From Antarctobacter heliothermus (lineage in GTDB: Bacteria; Pseudomonadota; Alphaproteobacteria; Rhodobacterales; Rhodobacteraceae), in the NCBI RefSeq assembly GCF_900188425.1, contig NZ_FZON01000010.1, positions 51,195 through 115,194 on the forward strand: a DNA stretch of 64,000 nucleotides, written 5' to 3'. The first letter of the stretch is position 1. Each line of letters starts with the position of its first letter. The notes under the pieces are model-generated. The model was not told the DNA's origin, did not search any database, and was given only the letters and a program-made list of their open reading frames with translations. The position numbers and the translations under genes were made by a program. Positions 24,384 to 34,137 of the stretch are shown here, one piece after another.

Positions 24384-25979
24384 TCAGAGCATGGCAGCCC
24401 TGTCAAAAACGGGATGGTCCGCGCCCCGATGCAGCGCGGCAAGAATGGCGGCCTCTGGCAGGAACCGGCGGACTCCGTTCAGAACGGCGTTGGCCGTTTC
24501 GGCATCCAGCCCCTCTGTCGGCTCATCCAGGAGCAGGATTTGCGGCCTGCGCAATAGGGCCCGTGCAATGGCAAGGCGACGGGCCTGCCCCCCGGACAGG
24601 CCAGAGCCACCCTCACCCAGCATCGCGTCCAGGCCGCCCCTTTGACGAACATGCTCTGCGAGCGAGACAGCGTCGAGAACTTCCCAGAGGTCTGCTTCGT
24701 CTGCGGGACCGGCAAGCGTCAGGTTGTCGCGCAGGGTTCCCGCGATCAGCGCGGACCGCTGCGGCAGCATGGCAAGACGGTGTCGCAGGTCGGTCTCATC
24801 CATGTCGGCGGGCGCGACGCCGTAGATCAGCACACCTTCCGCGGGCTCCAACCCCGCTATTTGCAAAAGCAGCGTGGTCTTGCCAGAGCCGGAGGGGCCG
24901 GTCAGCGCTACCGCCTCACCCGGACCAAGGGTGAACGCGGCTTTGGGTGTTGCGACCGTCAGCAACGGGGTGCCGGGCAGGGTCTGGGGCGCGCGCGCGG
25001 ATTTCGCCGCGTCCTCTGATGTGACCATCACCCGCGCTGCCGCATCTGCCATCCGACCAAGCTCGACGATGCCGCGTCGCAAAGGCAAAAGCGTCTCGGC
25101 GAGGGCGAGAGCGACGAAAAAGCCGATCGCGGCTTGCGCCGGGTCGATGACCCCCGACGACAGCAGCATTCCCCCGGCGACCAGCGCGCCCGCAGCCGCC
25201 AGCGCAACGGTCACGGCAAGGGCCAGCCCCGCGTGGCGTTCGACGCGGTCGAGCCGCGCCGTTGCCGCACGGGCCTGCGTGTCGATCCCTGTCAGCCGGT
25301 TCTCTGCGTCGCCCAGCCCGCCGGACAGGATCAGCGCCTCGCGGTCGCGGATCATGTCGATCACCCCGCGACTCAGGATTTGCGCCTGCGTTTCGGCCTC
25401 TGCCGCCGGGGCCATCGCCCTGCGGCCCAGCCAAGTGAGGACAGCAATTGCCGCCACGAGGTATGTGCCCAGGATGACAGCGGCGACCGCCCAGCCGATC
25501 AGCCAGACCAGCGCCACAAAAACCGCAACATGGGCCAAGGCCCCGGCCAGCACCGGCAGCACAAAGCGCAGCACCAGACCGTCCAGCGCATCCACGTCCG
25601 ACACAATGCGGGTCAGGACACCTTCGCCACGCAGCCGCGCCAACGCCCGACCGCCCATCCGCGCGTGGGCACGCAGCAGGCTCACCCGCAGGGCGGCCAA
25701 CGCCCGCAGCGTGGCATCGTGGGTCAGCAGCCGTTCGCCATAGCGCGCCGCCGTGCGGCCAAGGGCCAGAAAGCGGACGCCGGCAGAGGGCCGGAACACA
25801 TCAAAGGCGATGCCGATTCCGGCCAGTCCGGCGATCCCGGTTGCGGTGATGAACCAACCCGACAGGCCCAGTAGCGCCGCCCCCATCAAAAGGACCACCA
25901 CCGACAGGGCCGCACCCTGGGCCATCGCCCGTGGTGCGGCGCCCACAAGCAGGCGCAGGGCGTGCAGAAGCGGCCTCAT
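24384..25979 (-). CDS. cydC: Heterodimeric ABC exporter subunit for cytochrome bd assembly
   Basis: The 531-aa protein has an N-terminal six-helix exporter domain and a C-terminal ATPase with Walker A GPSGSGKTT, signature LSGGQARRLAIARALL and Walker B ILLLDEPTEGLD. With CydD it forms the exporter of cysteine/glutathione or haem-related cargo needed for cytochrome bd maturation. The ATG overlaps the cydD stop by 4 nt (ATGA). The H-loop His is in ALHRGADH near the end. The order cydD-cydC-cydA-cydB-cydX is complete here. Confidence 0.95.
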   Translation of the reverse strand: MRPLLHALRLLVGAAPRAMAQGAALSVVVLLMGAALLGLSGWFITATGIAGLAGIGIAFDVFRPSAGVRFLALGRTAARYGERLLTHDATLRALAALRVSLLRAHARMGGRALARLRGEGVLTRIVSDVDALDGLVLRFVLPVLAGALAHVAVFVALVWLIGWAVAAVILGTYLVAAIAVLTWLGRRAMAPAAEAETQAQILSRGVIDMIRDREALILSGGLGDAENRLTGIDTQARAATARLDRVERHAGLALAVTVALAAAGALVAGGMLLSSGVIDPAQAAIGFFVALALAETLLPLRRGIVELGRMADAAARVMVTSEDAAKSARAPQTLPGTPLLTVATPKAAFTLGPGEAVALTGPSGSGKTTLLLQIAGLEPAEGVLIYGVAPADMDETDLRHRLAMLPQRSALIAGTLRDNLTLAGPADEADLWEVLDAVSLAEHVRQRGGLDAMLGEGGSGLSGGQARRLAIARALLRRPQILLLDEPTEGLDAETANAVLNGVRRFLPEAAILAALHRGADHPVFDRAAML

Positions 25980-27640
25980 GCGCCCACCTCCACACGTCGG
26001 CCCATCGCCTTGGCAAGCCGTGGGTCATGGGTGGCCACGATCACCGTATGCCCGTCGGCGTTCAGCCGCAGCAGGGCGGCGATGACGCGATCTGCGGTCA
26101 CATCGTCCAGGTCCGCAGTAGGCTCATCTGCAAGGATCAGGTCGCCCCCGGCGAGGATGGCGCGCGCCACCATCAGGCGCCGCGCCTCACCGCCCGAGAT
26201 GCCGCCGCCGGTCTCGCCCAGACGTGTCTTCAGGCCGTCCGGCAGGGGCGCAACAATGCCCGTGGCCTCTGCCATGTCCAGCGCGGGCCCGGGATCGGCC
26301 CCTTGGGGCGAGAGCCAGTCGCACAGCGCGATGTCAGGGAAATGCACCCGCTGCGGGATCATCGCGATCCGTGCCCGCCACGCGTCTGCCGTGTCCGCGC
26401 CAAGTGGCTGACCGCAGACCTCTATTCGCCCAGAGGCCAGCGGCACCAGCCCCGCGATCGCCGCCAATGCGGTTGATTTTCCCGCGCCGCTGGGTCCGGT
26501 CAGGGCCAGTGTCTCTCCGGCGTCCAGAGACAGATCGGGCAGGCGTATCTGTCGTCCCGGCAGCGACGCGACAGCCCCGGTGCTGCGCAGGTGGAACACC
26601 CCGTCAAGCGGCGCGGCGCGTTCCCCGTGGCCGACCAGCTCTGCCCGCTCCGCCCTGTCCAGTGCATCCAGTTCCTCGACCACCGCATAGCCTGCCGCTC
26701 TGTCATGCCAGGCGGTGGCAAGGTCGCGCAGCGGCTGAAAGAACTCTGGCGCGATCAGCAGAAGAAAGATCCCTTCGCCGACCGTCAACGGCGTGCCCCA
26801 CGACCCAAAGGTGACTTCGCCCAGCAGCGTGAAGCCGACAAAGACCGCCACCATCGCCACGCCAAGCGCCGCGAACAGCTCCAGCACGGTGGACGACAGG
26901 AAAGCGATGCGCAGAACGGCCATGGTGCGCTCGCGCAGCCCCTCGGCCCGCGTCTCGAAATCCTTGGCCGCCCTGTCCGTCGCGCCCAGCAACCGGATGT
27001 CGGTCATCGCCGAGAGCTGATCCAGCAACATGTTGTTCATGGCCCCGATTTCGACCATCTGCTTGCGCGAGGCGTCCTCTGCCGCCATGCCGACCAGCGC
27101 CATGAAGACCGGGATCAGCGGGCCTGCCACCAGCAGGGTCAGGCCGACGACCCAGGAGAGCGAAAAGGACAACAGCAGGAACAGGACCGGCAGCACCGAG
27201 ACGCGAACCATCGCGACGTGATACCGGGTGATCCACGGTTGCAACACTGGCACCTTCTGCACCGTGAGCGCGGCGATCGAGGCAGAGCCCGTCCCGGCCG
27301 GACGCCGCGCCTCACGCCGCAGAATCGCCGCACGCTCCCGCGCAACGGTCTTGTCAGCCGCCCGGAAAAGGAACGCGCCCGAGCGATGATCGAGAATAGC
27401 CCGCAGCCCGCCAAGGGCGGCAAAGAGCGCAGCTGCCAGAATCGTGCCACCAAGGTCCTGTGTCCCGGCGACCCACCCGGAAATCGTCCATGCGATCACG
27501 GCAGCCTGCACCGGCCACAGCATCCCGGCCAGAACCGCCAGCCATCCCGCGCGGTTCAGATCCCGCGAAACAGGCGCAATAATCCGGTCTTTTGCGCGCT
27601 GCTTCGGACTGTTTTTATCCTGTGTTCCGGGTCTTGTCAT
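25976..27640 (-). CDS. cydD: Heterodimeric ABC exporter subunit for cytochrome bd assembly
   Basis: The 554-aa exporter half has an N-terminal membrane domain, then the ATPase with Walker A GPSGAGKST, signature ISGGEARRLMVARAIL and Walker B LILADEPTADLD, with His in VATHDPRL. CydD-family members start with a basic, hydrophilic stretch as here. First gene of the cyd cluster. It is divergent from the dehydrogenase gene at 27945. Confidence 0.95.
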   Translation of the reverse strand: MTRPGTQDKNSPKQRAKDRIIAPVSRDLNRAGWLAVLAGMLWPVQAAVIAWTISGWVAGTQDLGGTILAAALFAALGGLRAILDHRSGAFLFRAADKTVARERAAILRREARRPAGTGSASIAALTVQKVPVLQPWITRYHVAMVRVSVLPVLFLLLSFSLSWVVGLTLLVAGPLIPVFMALVGMAAEDASRKQMVEIGAMNNMLLDQLSAMTDIRLLGATDRAAKDFETRAEGLRERTMAVLRIAFLSSTVLELFAALGVAMVAVFVGFTLLGEVTFGSWGTPLTVGEGIFLLLIAPEFFQPLRDLATAWHDRAAGYAVVEELDALDRAERAELVGHGERAAPLDGVFHLRSTGAVASLPGRQIRLPDLSLDAGETLALTGPSGAGKSTALAAIAGLVPLASGRIEVCGQPLGADTADAWRARIAMIPQRVHFPDIALCDWLSPQGADPGPALDMAEATGIVAPLPDGLKTRLGETGGGISGGEARRLMVARAILAGGDLILADEPTADLDDVTADRVIAALLRLNADGHTVIVATHDPRLAKAMGRRVEVGA

Positions 27641-27944
27641 CGTCTCTCACGGCGCGGGTTTGCCAGCATTCGATAAATGCACAGGCCCCCTAGCACGGCA
27701 CGCCGACGGCTGCGACAGGCCAGTCTGTCGCGAAAGCGCCCCGCGACGCAGAACCGGTGGCTTTGGCCAACCACGTCCCTGCCTCGCGTCGATGAGCGGG
27801 AAAAGCCTTGTCGCCTTGGAAGGAAAGGTGGCTTAAACGAATATCAAGAGCGATACGAGAACGCGACAGGCGCTGCGGTCTTACCGTGTGGGGGCTATTG
27901 GATATGCTCAAATCACTCTTTTAACTCAAGTGGTGGAGCTTGGA
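27641..27944. other. Divergent intergenic region, cydD / dehydrogenase
   Basis: 304 bases without a convincing gene. It must hold the cydD promoter and that of the plus-strand dehydrogenase. I looked for an FNR-type TTGAT-N4-ATCAA box and for the GGTGACTT-GTCAC palindrome and saw neither. Confidence 0.45.
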
Positions 27945-29054
27945 ATGACGAACACATGCAGGGTCGCGGTCATCAAGGGTGACGGAATCGGCAAGGATGT
28001 CGCAGACGCGGCGCTGGAGGTGGCGCTTGCCGCGACCTCACGCGTTGAGGGGTGCGCCCTCACCTTTGAAGAGACCCTGGCCGGGGCGGGCTACTACGCT
28101 GAAACCGGGCAGGACATCGAACCGGGCGGCGAAGTGCGGGTCGGAGAGGCGGATGCCATCTTTCTGGGGGCCATCGGACTGCCCGCCATACGCCACGCTG
28201 ACGGAACAGAAATCAGCCCGCATCTGAGGCTGCGGGACCGCTATGGCCTGTATGCCGGTGTGCGCCCGGTCAAGGCCTATCCCAACGCGCCGCAACGGCT
28301 GGCGGATCCGCGGGCGGCGGGCATCGACATGGTGATCCTGCGCGAGTCCACCGAAGGATTGTTCTATTCCGCCGCTGTCCACAATCGCAGCCAGATCATC
28401 GGAGACACAGAGGTGCGCGACACGCTGCGCATCACCCGCACAACGACGGAGAAACTGCATCGGTTCGGGTTTCGCCTTGCCGAGAAACGCAAGGAACGTG
28501 GCAAAAGCGGGCGGTTGACCTGTGTCGACAAGGCCAATGTCTTTGCCTCCATGGCGTTTTTCCGCAAGATCTTTGACGAAATCGCGCCCGAGTTTCCGGG
28601 GGTACAGGCGGATTATGCCTACGTCGATGCACAGGCGCTGAATCTGATCCGCAACCCGTGGGACTATGATGTCATGGTCATGGAAAACATGTTCGGCGAT
28701 ATCCTGTCCGATCTGGCGGGTGGTCTGGTCGGCGGGATGGGGATGGCCTCATGCGCTGAGATCGGCGATGAGACGGGTCTGTTTCAGCCCGCTCATGGCA
28801 GCGCGCCGGACATCATGGGGCAGGACAAGGCAAACCCGTTGGCGGCGATCCTCTCGGCGGCCCTGATGCTGGAATACCTGGCGGAAAAGACGGGAAATGC
28901 GCGGTTCGACGAGGCGGCGCTGTTGATAGATGGGGCCGTTCAGGCCGGGTTTGAGGCCAATGCCCTGCGCCCGATGGAATTTGGCGGTGACATGGGGACA
29001 CGGGCCGTCACGACAGAGATCCTGTCACGGGTGACGGCCCGCGTTTCGGTCTAG
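27945..29054 (+). CDS. Isocitrate/isopropylmalate dehydrogenase family protein
   Basis: The 369-aa beta-decarboxylating dehydrogenase has VIKGDGIGKDV at the N-terminus, the substrate-binding RESTEGLFYSA region, catalytic Lys in VDKANVF, metal-binding Asp in MVMENMFGDILSD and NAD-binding HGSAPDIMGQDKANP. It oxidises a 2-hydroxy acid with decarboxylation. The RESTEG-type loop resembles tartrate/isopropylmalate-like relatives more than LeuB, and no leucine genes are adjacent, so the substrate is uncertain. ATG 27945 is preferred over 27888, which adds a non-conserved leader. Confidence 0.85.
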   Translation: MTNTCRVAVIKGDGIGKDVADAALEVALAATSRVEGCALTFEETLAGAGYYAETGQDIEPGGEVRVGEADAIFLGAIGLPAIRHADGTEISPHLRLRDRYGLYAGVRPVKAYPNAPQRLADPRAAGIDMVILRESTEGLFYSAAVHNRSQIIGDTEVRDTLRITRTTTEKLHRFGFRLAEKRKERGKSGRLTCVDKANVFASMAFFRKIFDEIAPEFPGVQADYAYVDAQALNLIRNPWDYDVMVMENMFGDILSDLAGGLVGGMGMASCAEIGDETGLFQPAHGSAPDIMGQDKANPLAAILSAALMLEYLAEKTGNARFDEAALLIDGAVQAGFEANALRPMEFGGDMGTRAVTTEILSRVTARVSV

Positions 29055-29063
29055 CGACCGGCC

Positions 29064-32000
29064 TCAGAACAGGGCGAAATCCCCGACCATCAGGTTGCGC
29101 GCCATCCACGGCGTCTGGGTCAGCAGATCGGCCGGGGCCGCGCCCTGTTGCGCCTGTTGCACGCGGTCGGACACCAACTGTTTGGTGCCCCGGAACAGCT
29201 CGCTCAACTCGACCGCGCCGTTGCCGTTCAGATCGCGCGCCGGGTCGTGCAGCACCTCTGCCAAGGCCTGCGCGAAAAAGCCCTGCGCGGTTTCCGGGTC
29301 TTCGAGTGAAAATTCGCGCCCCTTGGCGGCGGCAAAGACCACCAGCCCCGAGGGGATCTGGTCCAGCGCGCCGCCAACCACCTGATCGTTGGTCGAAAAC
29401 AGCCCGTCGCCCGCCAGCCCGCTGTGACAGGCGTCGATGAACAGGGCAATGCGCAGGTTGGCATCGCGCAATCGGGCAGAAAGCGCGTCAAAGGGCAGGG
29501 CTGTACCGCCTATGTCGTCCACATCGACACCTGAGGCGGCAAGGTAGTACCGCCCGTCGTGGGACAACCCGTGACCGGCAAAATACAGCGCCACGGTGTC
29601 GCCGGGACGGGCGGTTTGCACCAGCGTCTCCAGTTCTGAAAGGATGCGGTCCGGGGTGGCCTCTGCGTCCAGAAGCACGGTCTGAGAGGCGATCTGCACG
29701 CCGTCGTCAGCGCGGTCCGCCAGCGCCGATGCAAACAGGCGCGCATCGCCCACCGCCGCCGTCAGGTTCAGTGACGCATCGCCGTAGTCATCCACACCGA
29801 TCGCAAAGACATGCAGCCGGCGCGCGGCGGCGGGCTGCGGGATCTCGACGCTGTAGGGCGCACTAGCCACACCGTTCACATCCGTCGCCACAAGGCTGAG
29901 CCAGCGCGTCCCCGGCAACAGGTCAACGGTTTCGCGCCAGTCGGCAGTCAGCCCGTCAGCCGCGAAATCCTGTGTCCGCAACCCATCCTGAAACACCGTC
30001 AACGCCCGGAGCGCCACAGGCGCCTGTGCCGTGACGTCCAGCGCGGCCTGACCGTCTGTCACCGCGACGGAGGCGCGCAGGACTGGCGGCGGCGTGATCT
30101 CGATGGGGGCTGGCTGATAGATGTCCAACAGCACCTGTTGCGCCAGCCCCGGCACCTTCAGATAGCCCTCGAACTGTTGCGCGGTGTATTCGCCGAAATG
30201 GCCCGGAAAGGTGTAGGACACAAAATACGCGCCCTCGGATGTGGCGTCATAGCGGCCATCTGCGGTCCAGACGATGACCTCATCATCCGCATACAGCCCC
30301 GAAAGCACGGTCTGCGCATCCGACAAACGGTTGACGAAGAAGCTGCCGTCCTCCTGAAGGGTGACAAGGTGGCGTCCATCCTGGGTCAGCAGAACATTGT
30401 CGAACAGATCGCCACGCGGCAGGTTGAACTGTTTGCCCACCAACTGCCCGGTGGTCAGGTCTACAATGGCGTAGGCGCTGGCCAGGCGGGACAGCAGGAT
30501 CAGCGTGTCACCAAAGACCTGAACGTCGAACCCGCAGGCGTCAATTGAACTGGTGCATAGATTGGCGATGTTCGATCCCGGGTTGTCCAGATCCAGGTCG
30601 TAGACCGTCCCCCAATTGGTTTCGCGGCTGGACACGCCGCCTTTCAGCGCGCTGGAAAACAGGTAGGTCGTGGGATAGTTGAACGCGGCGGAGCCCTCGG
30701 CGCACTGGAGGGTTGTCAGCCGATGGGTTTCACCGCCAGAGGTCCAACGCCAGAGGACGTCAAACTCGCCCAGCAATTTGCCTTCACCCTGAACGCTACA
30801 GGAACTGGCGTATTGGCGTCGTTCAAAGCGTTGGACATCAACCCCGGTTGCCGCGCTGATCCCCTGCCACTGGGCGGCAAAGACCGCAGTGATCTGGGTG
30901 TCATGCGCATCATAGGCCTGCTTGCGGGCCTCATTGGTCGAAAACTGTTGGCTGCTGTCGAACTGCGGAAGCATGGCCTCGATGTCCGTACGGTCGACTA
31001 CGGCGCCAGCAACAACAGGCAGGCCAAATTCCTGCAGGCGTTTGGCGATACGCGTGGATGTCGGGCCTGAGATGTCTGCCGTGATGGACCGCCAGGCAAT
31101 TGCGCCGCTGACGTTTGAGTTCATCGCGCCGCCGTCGCCTTGGGCGACCTGCGTCAATTGCCGGTTCGGACGGAGAAAGGGGTCTAGGCTATCAGCGACC
31201 GTGTCGTTGTTCTTGAGGTTGTCGGACCGCGAAAAGCCAGTGGGAAACGGCACAGACACGGCGATCTGATCCGAAAAGACCAGCCCGTTGCCCAGCGCCA
31301 CGCCGGCCACGGCCTGTTGCCGGTCGATGTCGCGCAGCGCATTGCGGCGGTTTGCATCCCCGACCCGGGTGCCGCTGGTGATCTCTGGCCGAAACAGCGA
31401 AACCAGTTCGCCGTCGCTCAGCCGGTGGGCGTTCAGTTCGTTGTAGGCTTCGCTGATGAAAACGTTGTTTTCAAGGTCCAGATTGTAGGTGTTCTGGTTT
31501 GCCCCGCAGATCCGGCAGCCATTGTCTGTCACCCGGACGGTTCGGCCTGCGGCAAAGTTGTGGAGCTGCGACAAGCCGTTGCCCGACAGCAACTGCAAGA
31601 CAAAGCTGTCGTCATGTGACCAGATCAGCGCGCCCCATTGGGCGTTCCAGACATAGCCATCGTTTGCGGGCACAACGCGGGTGCCATCCACCGCGTCAAA
31701 TATTCCGGCCTCATCGGCGCCGGGCAGGACAACGTAGCGCCCGGCGGGCGAGAAATGCGGTTTTCCGACGTTTTCCAGAATTTCCGCGCCGGTTGCCGCG
31801 TCGCTGAGGCGAAAGCGCCCGTCGAACAGGTGCAGGTGGCGCGATCCATCGCGGTTGACCAGCACTTGTTCCGGCAAGTCCTCAGTCACGGGATCCTTGA
31901 CCACGATTTCTGGCCGGGCCGCCGTCGTCACGTTGACCACATGTGCGCCTTGGCCGTCCGGGCCGATCCGCTCGGCGCAACCGCTGTGGCCGACCACGGA

Positions 32001-32444
32001 CCAGCGCAGGGTCAACGGGCCGGACAACAGCGGTTCCACCTCGATCTGCCCATTCTTGGGCATGCCGCGTCCAAAGTACGGGATCACGGCGCGGGTGTGT
32101 GTCTGATCCCATGAAATGCCGTAAGGCGCGCGGGCGTCCGGCAGCAACGCGTACATGCCGTCCCCGGACAGCCGCACCGGCCGGTCAAAGGACACCATCA
32201 GAAAGATGGGTTCACGTTCCGGAAAGCCGGGTCTGCCCCAGTCGAGCGTGAACTGCCCGCCGACGTTTACGGCATCCACGCCAACCGTGACGCGCGTATC
32301 CGCCGCCAGCCGGTCGGTGACCGCATCGCGGGCCTCACAGCTGAGGTCGGACCGCAGGTCATAGTTGTCGGCGAACACCGCAGTAGGGGCGAGGGTCAGC
32401 GCGGCAAGGCCCAGCGCCAGCCGGGTAAACAGGGGGCGGGTCAT
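29064..32444 (-). CDS. Exported caspase-fold (peptidase C14) protein
   Basis: The 1126-aa protein has a Sec leader (MTRPLFTRLALGLAALTLAP, cleavage near VFADN). Residues about 190-800 look like repeated WD/beta-propeller-type strands. The caspase p20-like domain starts near 915, with His958 in LYFAGHGLSHDGRYYL and Cys1006 in LFIDACHSG, the canonical dyad. A segment DLNGNGAVELSEL near the end resembles an EF-hand calcium loop. It starts 12 nt after an OmpA-family gene and is probably periplasmic. Substrate and trigger are unknown; roles in envelope surveillance or cell death are only possibilities. Confidence 0.85.
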   Translation of the reverse strand: MTRPLFTRLALGLAALTLAPTAVFADNYDLRSDLSCEARDAVTDRLAADTRVTVGVDAVNVGGQFTLDWGRPGFPEREPIFLMVSFDRPVRLSGDGMYALLPDARAPYGISWDQTHTRAVIPYFGRGMPKNGQIEVEPLLSGPLTLRWSVVGHSGCAERIGPDGQGAHVVNVTTAARPEIVVKDPVTEDLPEQVLVNRDGSRHLHLFDGRFRLSDAATGAEILENVGKPHFSPAGRYVVLPGADEAGIFDAVDGTRVVPANDGYVWNAQWGALIWSHDDSFVLQLLSGNGLSQLHNFAAGRTVRVTDNGCRICGANQNTYNLDLENNVFISEAYNELNAHRLSDGELVSLFRPEITSGTRVGDANRRNALRDIDRQQAVAGVALGNGLVFSDQIAVSVPFPTGFSRSDNLKNNDTVADSLDPFLRPNRQLTQVAQGDGGAMNSNVSGAIAWRSITADISGPTSTRIAKRLQEFGLPVVAGAVVDRTDIEAMLPQFDSSQQFSTNEARKQAYDAHDTQITAVFAAQWQGISAATGVDVQRFERRQYASSCSVQGEGKLLGEFDVLWRWTSGGETHRLTTLQCAEGSAAFNYPTTYLFSSALKGGVSSRETNWGTVYDLDLDNPGSNIANLCTSSIDACGFDVQVFGDTLILLSRLASAYAIVDLTTGQLVGKQFNLPRGDLFDNVLLTQDGRHLVTLQEDGSFFVNRLSDAQTVLSGLYADDEVIVWTADGRYDATSEGAYFVSYTFPGHFGEYTAQQFEGYLKVPGLAQQVLLDIYQPAPIEITPPPVLRASVAVTDGQAALDVTAQAPVALRALTVFQDGLRTQDFAADGLTADWRETVDLLPGTRWLSLVATDVNGVASAPYSVEIPQPAAARRLHVFAIGVDDYGDASLNLTAAVGDARLFASALADRADDGVQIASQTVLLDAEATPDRILSELETLVQTARPGDTVALYFAGHGLSHDGRYYLAASGVDVDDIGGTALPFDALSARLRDANLRIALFIDACHSGLAGDGLFSTNDQVVGGALDQIPSGLVVFAAAKGREFSLEDPETAQGFFAQALAEVLHDPARDLNGNGAVELSELFRGTKQLVSDRVQQAQQGAAPADLLTQTPWMARNLMVGDFALF

Positions 32445-32456
32445 GGCATGGCCTTT

Positions 32457-33116
32457 TCAGCTGTCCAGAAGAATGATCTGAACCCGGCGGTTCACGTCGC
32501 TGTCCGGGTTTGTCGGGTCTTTGAGTTCCTGCTCTCCCCGTCCGGCAGAGATGAACCTGTCGGCGGCAAGGCCCGACAGGCTTTGCAACCGCGCCCGCAC
32601 GCTGTTGGCGCGGCGCTCTGACAGGTCAAGGTTATAGGCGTCCGACCCGCGCCCGTCGGTGTGGCCCAGAATGACAAACCGTTTGGTGGAAAAACGCGGG
32701 TCGGTGATCGCCGTGGCCAGCGCCTGCATGTCCGGCACCGAGGTGGCGCTGGGCGTGGCGCTGTTGGAATCGAAAAAGATCTCGATGTCGATACTGACAA
32801 GGGGCGTGGCTTTTCCCACGGGCGTGTCCTCTGTCCGGTCCTTGACCAGCAGTCGGGGCTTTAGCCCATTGACCTGTGCCGGTGGCGCGCCATCAACCAG
32901 ACCCTGCACGGACCTGCGATCAATGCTGCGCGCCGTCAGTTGGACCCGCGGGCCGCAGCGGTCGGCCACCCCGGCCAGACAATCTCCCAGCGCCTTGGCG
33001 CGTTCATCCGGGTCTGGCTCCAGATGGAACCCCTTGAGTTCGACGGATTGCGCCGCCAGTGGGCCGGACAGACAGATCAGAACACCCAGAATTTGGGACA
33101 GGAATTTTGGCTGCAA
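32457..33116 (-). CDS. OmpA-family peptidoglycan-binding protein
   Basis: The 219-aa protein starts at TTG 33116, with GGAGGT upstream, giving a signal peptide (FLSQILGVLICLSGPLAAQ). The longer upstream frame lacks a leader. The C-terminal OmpA domain carries VSIDIEIFFDSNSATPS, LGHTDGRGSDAYNLDLSERR and GRGEQELKDPTNPDSDVNRR, the residues that bind diaminopimelate. It anchors to peptidoglycan in the periplasm. The caspase-fold gene follows 12 nt later, so the two probably form one unit. Confidence 0.88.
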   Translation of the reverse strand: MQPKFLSQILGVLICLSGPLAAQSVELKGFHLEPDPDERAKALGDCLAGVADRCGPRVQLTARSIDRRSVQGLVDGAPPAQVNGLKPRLLVKDRTEDTPVGKATPLVSIDIEIFFDSNSATPSATSVPDMQALATAITDPRFSTKRFVILGHTDGRGSDAYNLDLSERRANSVRARLQSLSGLAADRFISAGRGEQELKDPTNPDSDVNRRVQIILLDS

Positions 33117-33211
33117 AATAGATACCTCCGGGTCGCGATTCTTGCCAATGCGTGCACAAAGGAGTCCAGAGTGGCCACGCAGGAGCGATTCTTGCAAGTC
33201 CGGTATACCCG

Positions 33212-34021
33212 TCAGGATTTGAGCCGCGTTCCCCGGCGGAACAGCCACCATGCGGCAAGGATCGCAGCCGAGGTCGCCGCCAAGGCGACAGCAAATCCCA
33301 CGCCCGGGGCCGTGTCCGACACACCGATCACGCCCCACCGCGCCCCGTCGATCAGGTAAAAGACCGGGTTCAGGTGCGTGACTTGGTACAGCCCGCTGGG
33401 CAAAGCCTCGACCGAATAAAAGGTGCCAGACAGGAACGCGAGCGGAGTGATGATGAAATTGGTGATCGCCGCCATCTGGTCGAATTTCTGCGAATAGATC
33501 GCTGCGATCAGACCCAGCGCCGACATGAAGGCAGAGCCAAGAACCACAAAGACCAACGTCACCAGTGGGGCCGCCGGAACAATGCCCAGCACCAGCCAGA
33601 ACATGGCCAGCAAGGCAACCGCAACGATCACGCCGCGCGCCGTGCCCCCCACGACAAAGCCCAGCACCACCTCCGCCGCTGACAGCGGCGGCATCAGCGT
33701 GTCGACGATATTGCCCTGCACCTTTGAGATCATCAATGAACTGGAGGTGTTGGCAAAGGCGTTCTGGATCACCGTCATCATCAGGATGCCCGGCGCAATG
33801 AATGTGGTAAAGGCAACGCCCATCACATCTCCGCGCTGTGGTCCGATGGCGATGGTAAAGATCATCAAGAACAGCCCGGCCGTGACCAGCGGCGCCAAAA
33901 GGGTCTGGGTCCAGACATTGGTGAACCGCAGGATCTCACGCTTGCACAGGGTTGCGAAACCCAGCCAGTTGACGCGGCCGAAACGCCGGGTGCCGGGTTC
34001 ATAGCTCAATGTCTCGGGCAT
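33212..34021 (-). CDS. ABC-2 type transporter permease
   Basis: The 269-aa protein has six hydrophobic segments and the ABC-2 family signature around ITPLAFLSGTFYSVEALPSG, followed by HLNPVFYLIDGARWG. It resembles polysaccharide/drug export permeases of the YadH/NodJ kind. No ATPase gene is adjacent in this window, so its partner is encoded elsewhere. The OmpA-family gene starts 95 bp downstream. Confidence 0.88.
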   Translation of the reverse strand: MPETLSYEPGTRRFGRVNWLGFATLCKREILRFTNVWTQTLLAPLVTAGLFLMIFTIAIGPQRGDVMGVAFTTFIAPGILMMTVIQNAFANTSSSLMISKVQGNIVDTLMPPLSAAEVVLGFVVGGTARGVIVAVALLAMFWLVLGIVPAAPLVTLVFVVLGSAFMSALGLIAAIYSQKFDQMAAITNFIITPLAFLSGTFYSVEALPSGLYQVTHLNPVFYLIDGARWGVIGVSDTAPGVGFAVALAATSAAILAAWWLFRRGTRLKS

Positions 34022-34046
34022 GGTCTCTCCAATTCTGTTCGCCGTC

Positions 34047-34074
34047 TTGTAACTCGTGCATCGATGATTAGAAT
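34047..34074 (+). promoter_or_regulatory. Candidate gcrA promoter
   Basis: TTGTAA (34047-34052), 16-nt spacer, TAGAAT (34069-34074) fits a sigma-70 promoter. Transcription would begin about 34081, placing the hairpin at 34098-34122 in the leader of gcrA. Confidence 0.45.
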
Positions 34075-34097
34075 AGGGCCAACCAAGAAAACATCAG

Positions 34098-34122
34098 GCG
34101 GCCCCTTCGTGGCCGCTTTTTT
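34098..34122 (+). terminator. Terminator-like hairpin in the gcrA leader
   Basis: GCGGCC, 7-nt loop, GGCCGC followed by six T forms a clear intrinsic terminator on the plus strand, ending 15 nt before the gcrA ATG. The upstream gene is on the opposite strand, so there is no plus-strand transcript for it to end except the gcrA leader itself. Attenuation is one reading. Confidence 0.7.
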
Positions 34123-34137
34123 CGCTGAGGTAACCTG

